Shown: positions 28,484-39,015, counted from the first letter of the stretch. The stretch is DNA of 39,041 bases from Candidatus Parcubacteria bacterium (GCA_023132155.1 JAGLYP010000012.1:1-39041); one strand, 5' to 3'. Numbers and translations are program-made. The notes: generated by a model not told the origin, from the sequence alone.

Positions 28484-29875
28484 ATGTTTGATAATATTAC
28501 GGCAAGGAAAAATAGTTTTGTTGTTCTTTTTTTATTTTTTTTGGCTTTATTGAGCGGTTTGTTTTGGAGCTATGAGCGTTTTGGACAATCTGTTCCTGAA
28601 ATAGGCGGAGATGATGAATATTATAATCGCTTGGCAGTGGAATTTATTGAGAAAGGAGAGTTTACAAGCTACAAGACGGATAAAGTCAGAGCGGCGGTTG
28701 ATCCGCTTTATCCTTTATTTATAACTGGAGTTTATAAAATTTTTGGAATTAATTATAATGCCGTAAGAGTTATACAATTATTAATTTTTGCTTTAACTGT
28801 TGTCATTGTTTATTTATTGGCAAAAGAATTTGCAAATTTTAAAGTATCTTTTTTTACCGCTTTTGTTTGCGCTTTATTTTATCCTTTGGCAAGCTATTCA
28901 GGCGAGTTTAATAAAGAAATTCTCTTTACTTTTTTGCTAGTTGCGCTTATTTTTTTCTTGGTTAAGGGACAGAATAGCAACAAATTTATTTGGTTTGCGT
29001 TGGCTGGGGTTTTTTCAGGTTTGGCTTATTTGTTGAATAGCATAATGTTGTTTTTTCCAATTTTTGTAATCACGGGGTATATGTTTTTTTATGGCAAGCG
29101 TTTGTTTGAAAAAAAATGTTTTATAAATATATTAATTTTTTCAGCAATTTCAATAAGCTGTCCATTGATAATTTTTTTAAATTTTAATTATTTGAATGAT
29201 GCCAGAAGCGCCAGTGGAGCAATATTTATTGAAAGAAAATCGGCGATTATAGAAGAAATAAAAGGACAGTATTTTGATCACTTTATCGGTTTGTTTTTTG
29301 GATATTATTTTGCTGAAAAAATAAACACGGATATTGATGAGAAATTATTTCTTGATTTTTTTCCATTAGGTAAAAAATACGCAGAGGCGAGGCAAAAGGG
29401 AGTGAGCGATAAAGAATTTGCTTCTGAACAAAATTCGCCTAATATAAAAAATTTAATAAAAAATCCTTTAGGTTTTTTATTTACGACATTTTTGGATTTT
29501 ATTCAGTTTAACGGACCAACTATGCCGAATAAGATTATATCATCAGGAGGTCCCATGCAGAATATGTTTATTAACAATGGACATGCGTATATTCCCGATT
29601 TTGTTAAAACATTGATATTAGCGGTTTTGAGAATTATTTATTGGATATTTTTCGGATTTATTTTTTACGGAATTTTTAAAAGCGCGAAAACATGGAAAAA
29701 ATTTGTTATGCCGTATTTGATAATATTATATTTTAATCTGCTTTTTTCTATAATTTTCGGTTTAGCTCGTTATGCCATACCGATTTATTTTTTTTATATT
29801 ATATTTTTTACGATTGGAATTGAAGCGTTTTATCGGAAAAATAAATATAAATATAAACTTTTATTATTGAGATGA
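28484..29875 (+). CDS. Multi-spanning GT-C/ArnT-like glycosyltransferase
   Basis: Many hydrophobic helices; GGDDEYYNRLAVEFIEKGEF...DPLYPLFITGVYKIFG N-terminal loop typical of this fold. Confidence 0.75.
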   Translation: MFDNITARKNSFVVLFLFFLALLSGLFWSYERFGQSVPEIGGDDEYYNRLAVEFIEKGEFTSYKTDKVRAAVDPLYPLFITGVYKIFGINYNAVRVIQLLIFALTVVIVYLLAKEFANFKVSFFTAFVCALFYPLASYSGEFNKEILFTFLLVALIFFLVKGQNSNKFIWFALAGVFSGLAYLLNSIMLFFPIFVITGYMFFYGKRLFEKKCFINILIFSAISISCPLIIFLNFNYLNDARSASGAIFIERKSAIIEEIKGQYFDHFIGLFFGYYFAEKINTDIDEKLFLDFFPLGKKYAEARQKGVSDKEFASEQNSPNIKNLIKNPLGFLFTTFLDFIQFNGPTMPNKIISSGGPMQNMFINNGHAYIPDFVKTLILAVLRIIYWIFFGFIFYGIFKSAKTWKKFVMPYLIILYFNLLFSIIFGLARYAIPIYFFYIIFFTIGIEAFYRKNKYKYKLLLLR

Positions 29876-29878
29876 TTT

Positions 29879-30934
29879 ATGAAAATATGCTATTTTGGCG
29901 ATTATGATGCTGGTTATTCCAGAAATCGCGTTATCATAAAAGGCTTAAAAGAAAATGATGTTACTATTTTTGAGTGCGGAAGTAAAATGCTTGGCTTCAA
30001 GAAGTTGTGTGAACTTTATAAAAAACATAAGCGTATAAAAAATAAATATGATATAATGATAATCGGTTATTCGGATAGCCGTTTTATTATATTTTTAGCC
30101 AAAATTTTGACAAGAAAAAAAATTATTTGGGATGCTTTTTATTCTTTATATGATTCTTGGGTGTATGATAGAAAATTAGTTTCAAAATATAGTCCAAAGG
30201 CTTGGTTGTATTGGCTGTATGACTGGTTTAATTGTGTTTTGGCTGACAAGATATTATTGGATACAGATGAGCATATTAATTATTTTGTTAAAACTTTTAA
30301 AATAAATAGAAATAAGTTTATAAAAATTTTGGTTGGGACTGATGATAATATTTTTTACCCTCGCGAGCAAAAAAAAGATAACAAATTTATTGTTCATTTC
30401 CATGGAAATTATATTCCTCTTCAAGGCGCGGAGTATATTATAGGCGCGGCTCAATTAATAAAAGATAAAGATATTTTATTTAGAATGGTGGGATCCAAGG
30501 GGCAAAAGTATAAAGAAATATTGAGTTTAGCAAAAAAAATGAATTTAAGTAATATTGAATTTTTAAATTCCGTACCATACCACATACTCCCGGAGCTAAT
30601 GGCGAAGGTAGACGTTTGCTTAGGTGTTTTTGGAGACACAGATAAAACAAAAAGGGTTATTCCAAATAAGGTATATGAGGCAATCGCAATGGAAAAGCCG
30701 GTTATTACAGCTAATACTCCTGCCGCCCAAGAATTATTTGTTGATAAAAAAAATATTTTATTTTGCGAAACGGCTAATTCTGAAAATTTAGCAAAAAAAA
30801 TTAAAGAAATTAAAAATAATAAAATATTAAAAAATAATATCGCAAAAAACGGTTATGATGTTTTTAAAAATAAGTGCAGACCCAAAATACTTATTAAAGA
30901 TTTATTAAAACAATTGTCTGATGAATTTAAATAA
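29879..30934 (+). CDS. Glycosyltransferase, GT4-like
   Basis: FIVHFHGNYIPLQGAEYIIGAAQLI; VPNKVYEAIAMEKPVITANTPAAQEL-type donor-site motif. Confidence 0.85.
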   Translation: MKICYFGDYDAGYSRNRVIIKGLKENDVTIFECGSKMLGFKKLCELYKKHKRIKNKYDIMIIGYSDSRFIIFLAKILTRKKIIWDAFYSLYDSWVYDRKLVSKYSPKAWLYWLYDWFNCVLADKILLDTDEHINYFVKTFKINRNKFIKILVGTDDNIFYPREQKKDNKFIVHFHGNYIPLQGAEYIIGAAQLIKDKDILFRMVGSKGQKYKEILSLAKKMNLSNIEFLNSVPYHILPELMAKVDVCLGVFGDTDKTKRVIPNKVYEAIAMEKPVITANTPAAQELFVDKKNILFCETANSENLAKKIKEIKNNKILKNNIAKNGYDVFKNKCRPKILIKDLLKQLSDEFK

Positions 30935-31697
30935 AGGCAAATATAAAAAAATAATTATATATACCGCAATTTTCGGAGGAAAAGATAATTTAATTGAGCC
31001 TAAAGTTGTTCCTGAAAATTGTGATTTTATTTGTTTTACTGATTTAAATATTAATTCCAAAACATGGAAAGTAGTTAAAGTTGAGCCTTCGGTTAAGGGT
31101 GATTTTGTGAGAAGCGCGAGAAAATATAAGATTTTAGCGCATAGATATTTATCTGAATATAAATACAGTATTTGGGTGGATGGAAATTTATTAATTAGGG
31201 GTGATGTGGTAGAATTAATTAATAAGTATTTAAAAGATGCAAATATAGCGGTTTTTGATCACGCTAATTATAAAAGCAATTTGGGATATAATAAATTGCA
31301 GAATTTTTTAAATATTTTTCGCAGGAAATATGAGCTTGTCAGATATTGCGCATACGAAGAAGCAAAAAAATTAATAGAAATGAATAAGAATGGAATATAT
31401 AAAGATGATTCAAATGTAATCAAGAGTCAAATGGATAGATATAGAGTCGAAAAATATCCGAAAAATAATTCCGTTATTCAAAGTTCTGTTTTGGTAAGAA
31501 GGCATAATTCTTCTGATGTGATCAAAACCATGGAAGATTGGTGGAAAGAAATAAAAGAATATAGCCGAAGAGATCAGTTAAGTTTTAATTATGTGGCATG
31601 GAAAAATAAATTAAATTTTGTTTATATGAAAGGCGACCCAAGAAAGAATCGTTATGTCTTTCGTTTGCCCCATGCGATAAAGAAAGATTTTAGATAA
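30921..31697 (+). CDS. DUF616-type putative glycosyltransferase
   Basis: IIIYTAIFGGKDNLIEPKVVPENCDFICFTD...SARKYKILAHRYLSEYKYSIWVDGNLLI. Confidence 0.75.
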   Translation: MNLNKGKYKKIIIYTAIFGGKDNLIEPKVVPENCDFICFTDLNINSKTWKVVKVEPSVKGDFVRSARKYKILAHRYLSEYKYSIWVDGNLLIRGDVVELINKYLKDANIAVFDHANYKSNLGYNKLQNFLNIFRRKYELVRYCAYEEAKKLIEMNKNGIYKDDSNVIKSQMDRYRVEKYPKNNSVIQSSVLVRRHNSSDVIKTMEDWWKEIKEYSRRDQLSFNYVAWKNKLNFVYMKGDPRKNRYVFRLPHAIKKDFR

Positions 31698-31709
31698 AAT
31701 TTGTAATTT

Positions 31710-32369
31710 ATGAATAAAAATGAAATAAATTTTAGACCCCCCCGTGAAGCTTATTATGATATGAGTTATAATAAATTACATCGCTTTATTCTTTATTATT
31801 ATCAGATATTTCATGTGGTAAAAACAAAGCCGCAAAATGTTTTAGATATCGGCGTAGGCGCCAAGACAGTTTCCGACGAACTTAAAAAAATGGGTTTGGA
31901 TGTAGTTACTTGCGATATTGATCCGAATTTAAATCCGGATGTCGTAGCTGATATAAAAAATTTATCTTTCAAGGAAAATGAATTTGACACAGTGATGGCC
32001 TGCGAAGTCTTGGAGCATTTGCCTTTTTCCGATTTTGAAGCATCGCTAAAAGAATTAAAAAGAGTAGCCAAAAATAATGTTATTATTTCAATCCCTTATT
32101 TTTCCGGATTTACGCAATTAAGATTTAGAATGTCGCTTAATATTTTGAAATTAAATATTGACAGAGACATGGGGGCGGTGTTGCGGCTGCCTTACTTTTT
32201 TAAAAAGGTGGATATTAATAAAAATAAAAAACATTATTGGGAAATGGGAGCAAAATATTATTCAAAGCGGAAAATTAGAAAAATTGTAAATAAATATTTT
32301 AAAATAAAAAAAGAATTTTATGTCCCGCTTAGCCCGAAACATTATTTTTTTATTTTAGAAAGTGATTAA
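31710..32369 (+). CDS. Class I SAM-dependent methyltransferase
   Basis: NVLDIGVGAKTVSDELKKMGLDVVTCDIDP; VMACEVLEHLPF. Confidence 0.88.
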   Translation: MNKNEINFRPPREAYYDMSYNKLHRFILYYYQIFHVVKTKPQNVLDIGVGAKTVSDELKKMGLDVVTCDIDPNLNPDVVADIKNLSFKENEFDTVMACEVLEHLPFSDFEASLKELKRVAKNNVIISIPYFSGFTQLRFRMSLNILKLNIDRDMGAVLRLPYFFKKVDINKNKKHYWEMGAKYYSKRKIRKIVNKYFKIKKEFYVPLSPKHYFFILESD

Positions 32370-32376
32370 ATGTAGT

Positions 32377-33972
32377 ATGAGTGTAAAAATTAGCGTTATT
32401 ATTCCAACTTGCAATAGACCCGAGAGAGTAGGAGCAGCTATTAAAAGTGTTCTTGCGCAAACATTTCAAGATTTTGAAATAATTATAGTTGATGATGGGT
32501 TAAAGAAGCGAGCCGAAAAAGCGGTTAAAGAATTTGATGATAAAAGAATCGCGTATATTCAGCATGAAATAAATAAAGGCGGAGGCGCCGCCAGAAATAC
32601 CGGCATTAAAAACGCCAAAGCGGATTTAATCGTTTTTTTAGACGATGATGACGAGTGGTATCCGGAGAAATTAGAAAAGCAATATAAAATAATTAAAAAA
32701 TATTGGGAGGAAATCGGTTTTGTATTTTGTCGAATTGAACTTGATTATGATGAAGAAGATAGAATTGACAAACAAAATTTGAAACAAATCGGCATTAATG
32801 ATTTGTATCAGGATTTGCTAGCTCATAAACTTAGAACTTTAACTTCGTCTTTATTGATAAAAAAAGAAGCGCTTGAAAAAGTTAAGGGGTTTGATGTTGA
32901 ATTTCCCAGTTGTCAGGAATGGGATATGATGATTAGGATATCCAGATATTATAAGGGGTATGGCATGAATGAAGTTTTGGTTAAGATGCATTATCTGCAA
33001 GGAGATCATGTGGGCGGAAATTTAAGCAAGCGAATATTAGGCAGGGAATTATTACTTAAAAAACATTTTGATGAGTTAAAAAAAATGCCAAAGGTTTTAG
33101 CTTGGCATTATTTTCAATTGGGTATTTTTTGCAGGGGTAATGAAGATTTTAAAAAGGCAGGAGAATATTTTTTAAAGGCGTGGGGGTTGAATAAAATAAA
33201 AACGAGATATTTATTACATTTTTTTTATATCTATTTTTTAAAAATTAAATTAAATTTAATTTGTATTATTGGTTATTCCCATGTTGGCCTATTTATTCGT
33301 TCGCGTTATTTTAAATATTATATAAGAAAAATAATTATAAAAAATATTAATGTTGTTAATATACTTGATGCCGGATGCGGCAGAGCGTTATATTCCAGAT
33401 TGTTAGCCGAGATGTTTCCGCAAGCAAAAGTTACAGGGTATGATATAAAGAAGTCGCAAGATTGGGAAAAAAATAAGAGAAATAATTTATTTTTAATAGA
33501 AAAAGATATTACAAAGTTAGATGAAAATAATATTTATGATTTGATTATATCAATAGATGTTTTAGAGCACATACCTAAAAATAAAATTGTGATGGAAAAG
33601 ATTTATAAAGCTTTGAAGGTTGGAGGTTTTTTTTACTGTACTATACCAAATGACAAGGCAAAAAAAAGGTTATTTCCGAATAAATATTTTATTCAATTTG
33701 ATAAGTGGGACGCAATAGAACATATTGGAGAACAATATGATTTGTATCAGCTCAAAGAATTAATGCAAACAATTGGATTTAAAATTAATTTTGCAAGATA
33801 CACTTTTACATTTTGGGGTAATTTGGCATGGGAAATTAATACAATATTGAAAGGGAAAAAAGTAGGAGATAAGTTAAATATAATATTAATGCCGTTATAT
33901 AGAATATTAACTTGGTTAGATATAAATTTTCCACTCGGAAAGGGAAATAATTTAATTATTGCAAGTAAATAA
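32377..33972 (+). CDS. Fusion: glycosyltransferase family 2 plus class I methyltransferase
   Basis: N-terminal KISVIIPTCNRPERVGAAIKSVLAQTFQDFEIIIVDDG, LIVFLDDDDEW; C-terminal ILDAGCGRALYSRLLAEMFPQAKVTGYDI...ISIDVLEHIPK. Confidence 0.9.
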   Translation: MSVKISVIIPTCNRPERVGAAIKSVLAQTFQDFEIIIVDDGLKKRAEKAVKEFDDKRIAYIQHEINKGGGAARNTGIKNAKADLIVFLDDDDEWYPEKLEKQYKIIKKYWEEIGFVFCRIELDYDEEDRIDKQNLKQIGINDLYQDLLAHKLRTLTSSLLIKKEALEKVKGFDVEFPSCQEWDMMIRISRYYKGYGMNEVLVKMHYLQGDHVGGNLSKRILGRELLLKKHFDELKKMPKVLAWHYFQLGIFCRGNEDFKKAGEYFLKAWGLNKIKTRYLLHFFYIYFLKIKLNLICIIGYSHVGLFIRSRYFKYYIRKIIIKNINVVNILDAGCGRALYSRLLAEMFPQAKVTGYDIKKSQDWEKNKRNNLFLIEKDITKLDENNIYDLIISIDVLEHIPKNKIVMEKIYKALKVGGFFYCTIPNDKAKKRLFPNKYFIQFDKWDAIEHIGEQYDLYQLKELMQTIGFKINFARYTFTFWGNLAWEINTILKGKKVGDKLNIILMPLYRILTWLDINFPLGKGNNLIIASK

Positions 33973-34054
33973 TTTGTCTAGATTATTATTGCATAAAGTA
34001 TTACAAAATGATGACTTGACATTGGGCTATAATATTATTAGCTAAAAAGTAATA

Positions 34055-35305
34055 ATGAATAAAAATAAAAAATTTAAAATTATTTCTAAAAAAGAAATTA
34101 ATATGGTTTGGCGCGAGGAATGGAAGAAAGATATAAATTCAAACCCTAAGGCTTTTTGGGGGCAGAGGCTTTTTCTTGAGGGCTACCTTGTATTTAAAAA
34201 ATATATTTCGGAAAAAGCAGGGCAGATTATTTTGGATATTGGCAGCGGTACGGGGAGGTATGGCGTAAAATTCGCGCAAGATTTTCCAAATAGCAAGGTT
34301 ATAATTTCAGATATTTTGGAGGAATCATTAGTTATTGGCAGAAAGTTAGCGGATTATTTGGGCGTGAAAAACGCGCAATTTCAAAAAGAAGATGTTTTAA
34401 AAATGTCGTTTCCGGATAATCATTTTGATGTTATTTTTTGTGATGTGTTAATTCAGCATATACCGAATTATGAGGCGGCCATGTCTGAAATGAAGCGTGT
34501 TTTAAAGCCTGGAGGCCGGATAATTGTTTCCGCCGTTAATTATTGGAATCCGCATACTTTGTATAAATTTTTTCTTAAATTAAGGGGTAAGGGATATGAA
34601 TATAATTATGAGAAATCATTCAAGAAAAAAGAATTAAGAAAATTATTTGAAGATTTTAATTTGGAAGTTGTCGGTGAAGATGGTTTTTATTTTGCTTATG
34701 GATTGTTTCGCCTTAAAAAATATTATGATAAATTTTTTCGGTTTTTGGGCGGCGCTTGCAATAGAATAGTAACAAAATTTATTGATCCTGTTACAAATAG
34801 ATTTGTTTCCCGTTTTTTCGGCTTTGAGATATTTATTGTCGGTGAAAAAAAGAAAGACGATGATCAATATAAAATAAAAGTAAAAAATTCCGGAATTGTA
34901 AAGTTGCAATTTTATAATGATTTTCCTGACGGAAATTTGGTTATAGCCGAATCGCTGAAAAGCGTTCCCTTTGAAATAAAAAGAATTTATTTTGTAAATA
35001 GCCTGCATAATCAAGAGGCGATACGCGGCAAGCACGCGCATAAAAAATTAGAGCAATATATTTTTTGTATTAATGGAAAATTTACTTTAAGTTTGGATGA
35101 CGGGACAGTAAAACAAAAAATCAGATTAGATAGTCCGTATTACGGAGTAAGACTTGGTCCGGAGTTGTGGCACACAATGATAGAGTTTTCACCGGATTGC
35201 GTTATTTTGGTTTTTGCCGGTGATTATTATAATGAAAGCGATTACATAAGGGATTATGATGAATTTTTAAAATATATAAAAAATAATCGGAATGATATTA
35301 TTTAA
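34055..35305 (+). CDS. Fusion: methyltransferase plus FdtA/QdtA/WxcM-like sugar 3,4-ketoisomerase cupin
   Basis: N-terminal ILDIGSGTGRYGVKFAQDF; C-terminal IKRIYFVNSLHNQEAIRGKHAHKKLEQYIFCINGKFTLSLDDG...GPELWHTMIEFSPDCVILVFAGDYYNESDYIRDYDEFL. Confidence 0.88.
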   Translation: MNKNKKFKIISKKEINMVWREEWKKDINSNPKAFWGQRLFLEGYLVFKKYISEKAGQIILDIGSGTGRYGVKFAQDFPNSKVIISDILEESLVIGRKLADYLGVKNAQFQKEDVLKMSFPDNHFDVIFCDVLIQHIPNYEAAMSEMKRVLKPGGRIIVSAVNYWNPHTLYKFFLKLRGKGYEYNYEKSFKKKELRKLFEDFNLEVVGEDGFYFAYGLFRLKKYYDKFFRFLGGACNRIVTKFIDPVTNRFVSRFFGFEIFIVGEKKKDDDQYKIKVKNSGIVKLQFYNDFPDGNLVIAESLKSVPFEIKRIYFVNSLHNQEAIRGKHAHKKLEQYIFCINGKFTLSLDDGTVKQKIRLDSPYYGVRLGPELWHTMIEFSPDCVILVFAGDYYNESDYIRDYDEFLKYIKNNRNDII

Positions 35306-36401
35306 TGATTTTAAAAAGAAATATAAAATATACAAGAAAGAAATTGATGGTGCAATAAACAGAGTTTTAAAGAGCGGGTGGTTTGTACTGGGAAATGAAT
35401 TAAGAAGTTTTGAAGAAAATTTTTCCAAATATTTGGGAATAAAATATGTTGTGGGTGTAAATTCAGGCACGGATGCTATATTTTTGGGATTAAAAGCGCT
35501 TGGCGTAAAAGACGGCGATGAAGTGATTACCGTTGCCAACACCGCTGTCCCGACAGTCGCGGCAATACGCATGGCAGGAGGAGTGCCGGTGTTTGTTGAT
35601 ATAGATGAAGACACAATGAATATTGATCCCGGTTTAATTAAAAAAGCGATTACCAAAAAAACAAAAGCGATTTTGCCGGTTCATTTATTCGGCTATCCGG
35701 CTGAAATAAATAAGATATTAAAAATTGCCCGAAAATATAAATTAAAAATAATTGAAGACGCGGCGCAAGCTGTTGGCGCGCAATTCAAAAATAGAATGGC
35801 AGGCACTTTTGGCGATATCGGCTGTTTTAGTTTTTATCCGACAAAAAATTTGGGCGCGTTCGGCGATGCTGGGGCAATAGTTACAAATAATAAAAAAATA
35901 GCCGATAGAGTAAGGCAATTAAGAAATTACGGTGAGGTTTCTAAATATAATAATACTATTGAAGGCGTAAATAGCCGGCTAGATGAAATTCAGGCGGGAA
36001 TTCTTAACTGGGAATTGCAAGAATTGAATCAATGGAATAAAAAAAGAGAAAAGCTGGTAAAATTATATATTAATAATTTGCAAAATGTCTCCGAGATAAA
36101 ATTGCCAATTGATTCTGATAAATTTCATAAAAATGTTTGGCATTTGTTCGTTGTCAGGACAAAACAAAGAAAGCGATTGCAGGATTTTTTATTGAAAAAC
36201 GGAGTTCAGACCGCGATTCATTATCCTATGCCCATATACAAACAGCCGGTTTATAGAAATTTTGGTTTTTCAGATAAAGATTTGCCAAAAACAAAGAAAG
36301 TTATGTCGGAAATTTTATCACTGCCGTTAAATCCTGAATTGGAAGAAAAGCAAGTAAATTATATTTGCGATAAAATAAAATTTTTTTATGCCAGTAAATA
36401 G
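35292..36401 (+). CDS. DegT/DnrJ/EryC1/StrS aminotransferase, FdtB-like
   Basis: GTDAIFLGLKALGVKDGDEVITVANTAVPTVAAI; IIEDAAQAVGA; CFSFYPTKNLGAFGDAGAIVT. Confidence 0.92.
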   Translation: MILFNDFKKKYKIYKKEIDGAINRVLKSGWFVLGNELRSFEENFSKYLGIKYVVGVNSGTDAIFLGLKALGVKDGDEVITVANTAVPTVAAIRMAGGVPVFVDIDEDTMNIDPGLIKKAITKKTKAILPVHLFGYPAEINKILKIARKYKLKIIEDAAQAVGAQFKNRMAGTFGDIGCFSFYPTKNLGAFGDAGAIVTNNKKIADRVRQLRNYGEVSKYNNTIEGVNSRLDEIQAGILNWELQELNQWNKKREKLVKLYINNLQNVSEIKLPIDSDKFHKNVWHLFVVRTKQRKRLQDFLLKNGVQTAIHYPMPIYKQPVYRNFGFSDKDLPKTKKVMSEILSLPLNPELEEKQVNYICDKIKFFYASK

Positions 36402-37647
36402 TAATAAATTTAAAATAGCTTTTATTGTCGGCGTTTTTCCCGCTGTCTCGGAAACGTTTATTATCAATCAGGTGGCGGATTTGCAGGAAAGAGGCATTGA
36501 TGTGGAAATTTTTTCTTTTAAACGCGGAGGCAAAGAAGGCATTTCGCGGAGATTTTTTGAATACAACATGGCTGAAAAAGTAAAATATTTAGAAATGCCG
36601 CAAAATAAATTTAAGAGGATTTTTTTAGCGCTGCCAAAAATTTTTCAAGTATTGTTTTATAATCCTTTTTTAATTTTCAAAATATTTAATATTAAAAAAT
36701 ATGGAAGAAATTCTTGGAGTTTAAAATTATTATTTTGGGTTACTCCGTTTTTGGGAACAAAATTTGATTTGGCGCATTGCCATTTCGGCCGTATGGCCAA
36801 TAGATATTTAATAATCAGAGAAATTCTGCAATCCAATGAAAAACTAATAACCAGTTTTTACGGTTTTGATGTCAGTATGCTTTTTAAGCAAAAGCCGGCT
36901 GATTATTATGATAAACTTAAAAAGATTTGTTCTTTGTATTTTGTTATGTCAAGCAATATGAAAGACAGGGTGGCGGCACATGGTTTTTCAGAAAAAAAGA
37001 TTAAAGTATTGCCGGTAAGCATAAATGTGTCTGAATATCCGTATCAAGAGAGAAATTTAAAAAAAGATGAAACAATAAATATATTCTCAGTCGGGCGTTT
37101 TGTGGAGAAAAAGGGATTTGATGATTTACTGCGCGCTATCGCCATTGTAAAAGAAAAAACCCAAAAAGCATTTCGGGTTTTTATTGTCGGAGGGGGTCCT
37201 TTGGAAAAAGATCTCCATAAATTGGTTGAGGATTTAAAAATAACGGATATTGTTGAGTATAAGGGTTATATGAAAATAGAGAAAATAATAAAATATTTTT
37301 TAAAAATGCATTTATTCGTTCAGCCGTCAAAAACAGCCAAGGACGGAGATATGGAATAATTTATGAATACGGTAATATCACAAGCCTTGGCAACAGGATT
37401 GCCGGTGATAACAACCAAGCACAGCGGTTTGCCCGATCAGGTTAAAGACGGCAAAAACGGTTTTTTGGTTTTGGAAGGTGATTATAAAGCACTTGCGGAA
37501 AAAATTTTGTATTATATGAATCATCCAAAACTTTGGCCGGAGTTTGGCAAGTTCGGGCGAAAACATGTTCTGGAAAATTATGACGCAAAGTTATTAATAG
37601 ATAAGCAAGTTGAATGTTATTATGATGTAATAGAAGATAAAGAATAA
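36388..37647 (+). pseudogene. GT4-like glycosyltransferase split by in-frame TAA (36388-37359 and 37363-37647)
   Basis: Both parts lie in one frame; the break falls in the donor-site motif (QPSKTAKDGDME-stop-FMNTVISQALATGLPVIT). Could also be a split gene or an assembly error. Confidence 0.7.
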
Positions 37648-37668
37648 AAAGAATATTAGCGCTTGCAT

Positions 37669-37711
37669 AAAAAAGCTTAAAAGATATTTAACATTTTCTT
37701 TTAAGCTTTTT
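37669..37711. terminator. Bidirectional terminator
   Basis: AAAAAGCTTAAAAGA...TCTTTTAAGCTTTTT between convergent genes. Confidence 0.85.
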
Positions 37712-38957
37712 ATATTTTTTTAAAAAGATAATATAACAACAAACTATTAATAATAGAAGATATTAATAAGGCGGTAATGGCGCCCCATATTCCGTAGATT
37801 GGCAAAAGGCAAGCTAAAAGGATAATTTTAAGAGCAGGACCGGAAATGTTTGTAATATATAAACTTTTTTGTTTAGCTTGAGCAATTAAAGGGTAGCTTA
37901 ACCACCTTAAGGGGAATAATAGCAAAGTCAATGAAAAGAGCCATGAATATTTTACAGAGTCCATGTATCCGCTGAAAAATATTTTATAAAAATATGTGGA
38001 AAGCAGGATATATATAATAATAATTGCGATTAAAATAAGCATGAATTTTAATATTTTAATCGGCAGAGTTTTTTTGGTTATACTTATATCTTGGCTGGAA
38101 ATTTTAGGAAAAGCCAATGTGGAAACAGATTTAAGAAAAGATTGCATTTGCGTAATCGGTATCGTGGCAAACGAGTATATTGCCAGTTGAGCCGGACCTA
38201 AAAAATGCCACATTAATATTTTATCAAACTGATTGGCAATTAAGCCTAAAACGCTCATAAGACTTAAATGTTTTCCAAAAGAAATTGTTTTTGAATCTTC
38301 TTTGTCGTTAGGGTGATATTTTTTGTATGTTCTGATTAATAAAATAAACTTTATCAGGAGATTGGCGAAAAAATAAGCGAAAATGATAAGAATAATATTC
38401 GGATATATTAATAACGCGGCGAGAATGAAAATCGCAACCGTTATTTGGCTGATTATGCTGTATTGGCTTAAAGTTTTAAATAATTTTTTTCCTTCCAAAA
38501 ACGGGCTGTAAACCATGGAATTTATTAACGGAGAGAATAGCGCGGCAAAAAGAAAGCTGATACCCAAGGTATTGTTTTCATTGATAAAATAATAAGCTGA
38601 AATAATTAATCCGGCCGCGAGTCCCAAAAGGCTCCACTTCATTTTTATTTTTATTGCCTTTTTTAATGAGCCTTCGTAGCCGTTAATTATGCTTCTAACT
38701 AAAGACGTATCCATTCCGGCAAGCGCTGTTATTCCAAGAAGGCTTGATATGGATAGTATGTATTTATATTGTCCGTATGTTTCTTGCGGAAGGAGATTCG
38801 CGTACGCGATAGCCAGAATAAAAGCGGTCGCGCTCCCCGCTATTTTACTGCCGGTCAGCCAAGATCCGCCCTTTGCTAAATAGACCATATCGGTTTTGGT
38901 CCATTTCTCGGAAAGGCGGAGAAAATTGTAGGTTTTTTGTTTTAGTTTATTTAGCAT
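37710..38957 (-). CDS. Oligosaccharide flippase, Wzx/MATE-like
   Basis: 415 aa polytopic protein; WLTGSKIAGSATAFILAIAYANLLPQETYGQYKYILSISSLLGI is typical of polysaccharide biosynthesis flippases. Confidence 0.88.
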   Translation of the reverse strand: MLNKLKQKTYNFLRLSEKWTKTDMVYLAKGGSWLTGSKIAGSATAFILAIAYANLLPQETYGQYKYILSISSLLGITALAGMDTSLVRSIINGYEGSLKKAIKIKMKWSLLGLAAGLIISAYYFINENNTLGISFLFAALFSPLINSMVYSPFLEGKKLFKTLSQYSIISQITVAIFILAALLIYPNIILIIFAYFFANLLIKFILLIRTYKKYHPNDKEDSKTISFGKHLSLMSVLGLIANQFDKILMWHFLGPAQLAIYSFATIPITQMQSFLKSVSTLAFPKISSQDISITKKTLPIKILKFMLILIAIIIIYILLSTYFYKIFFSGYMDSVKYSWLFSLTLLLFPLRWLSYPLIAQAKQKSLYITNISGPALKIILLACLLPIYGIWGAITALLISSIINSLLLYYLFKKI

Positions 38958-39015
38958 TTTTGATTGAAGATAATTTGTATTTATTTAATATTAGGTTTTT
39001 ATTCATAAAATTGTA

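Noticed and set aside
37340-37370. Alternative genetic code with UGA = Gly (as in Gracilibacteria/Absconditabacteria)
   Set aside because: The interrupting stop is TAA, and several genes here (e.g. gatC, 14769-14771, 29873-29875) end in TGA, consistent with code 11.
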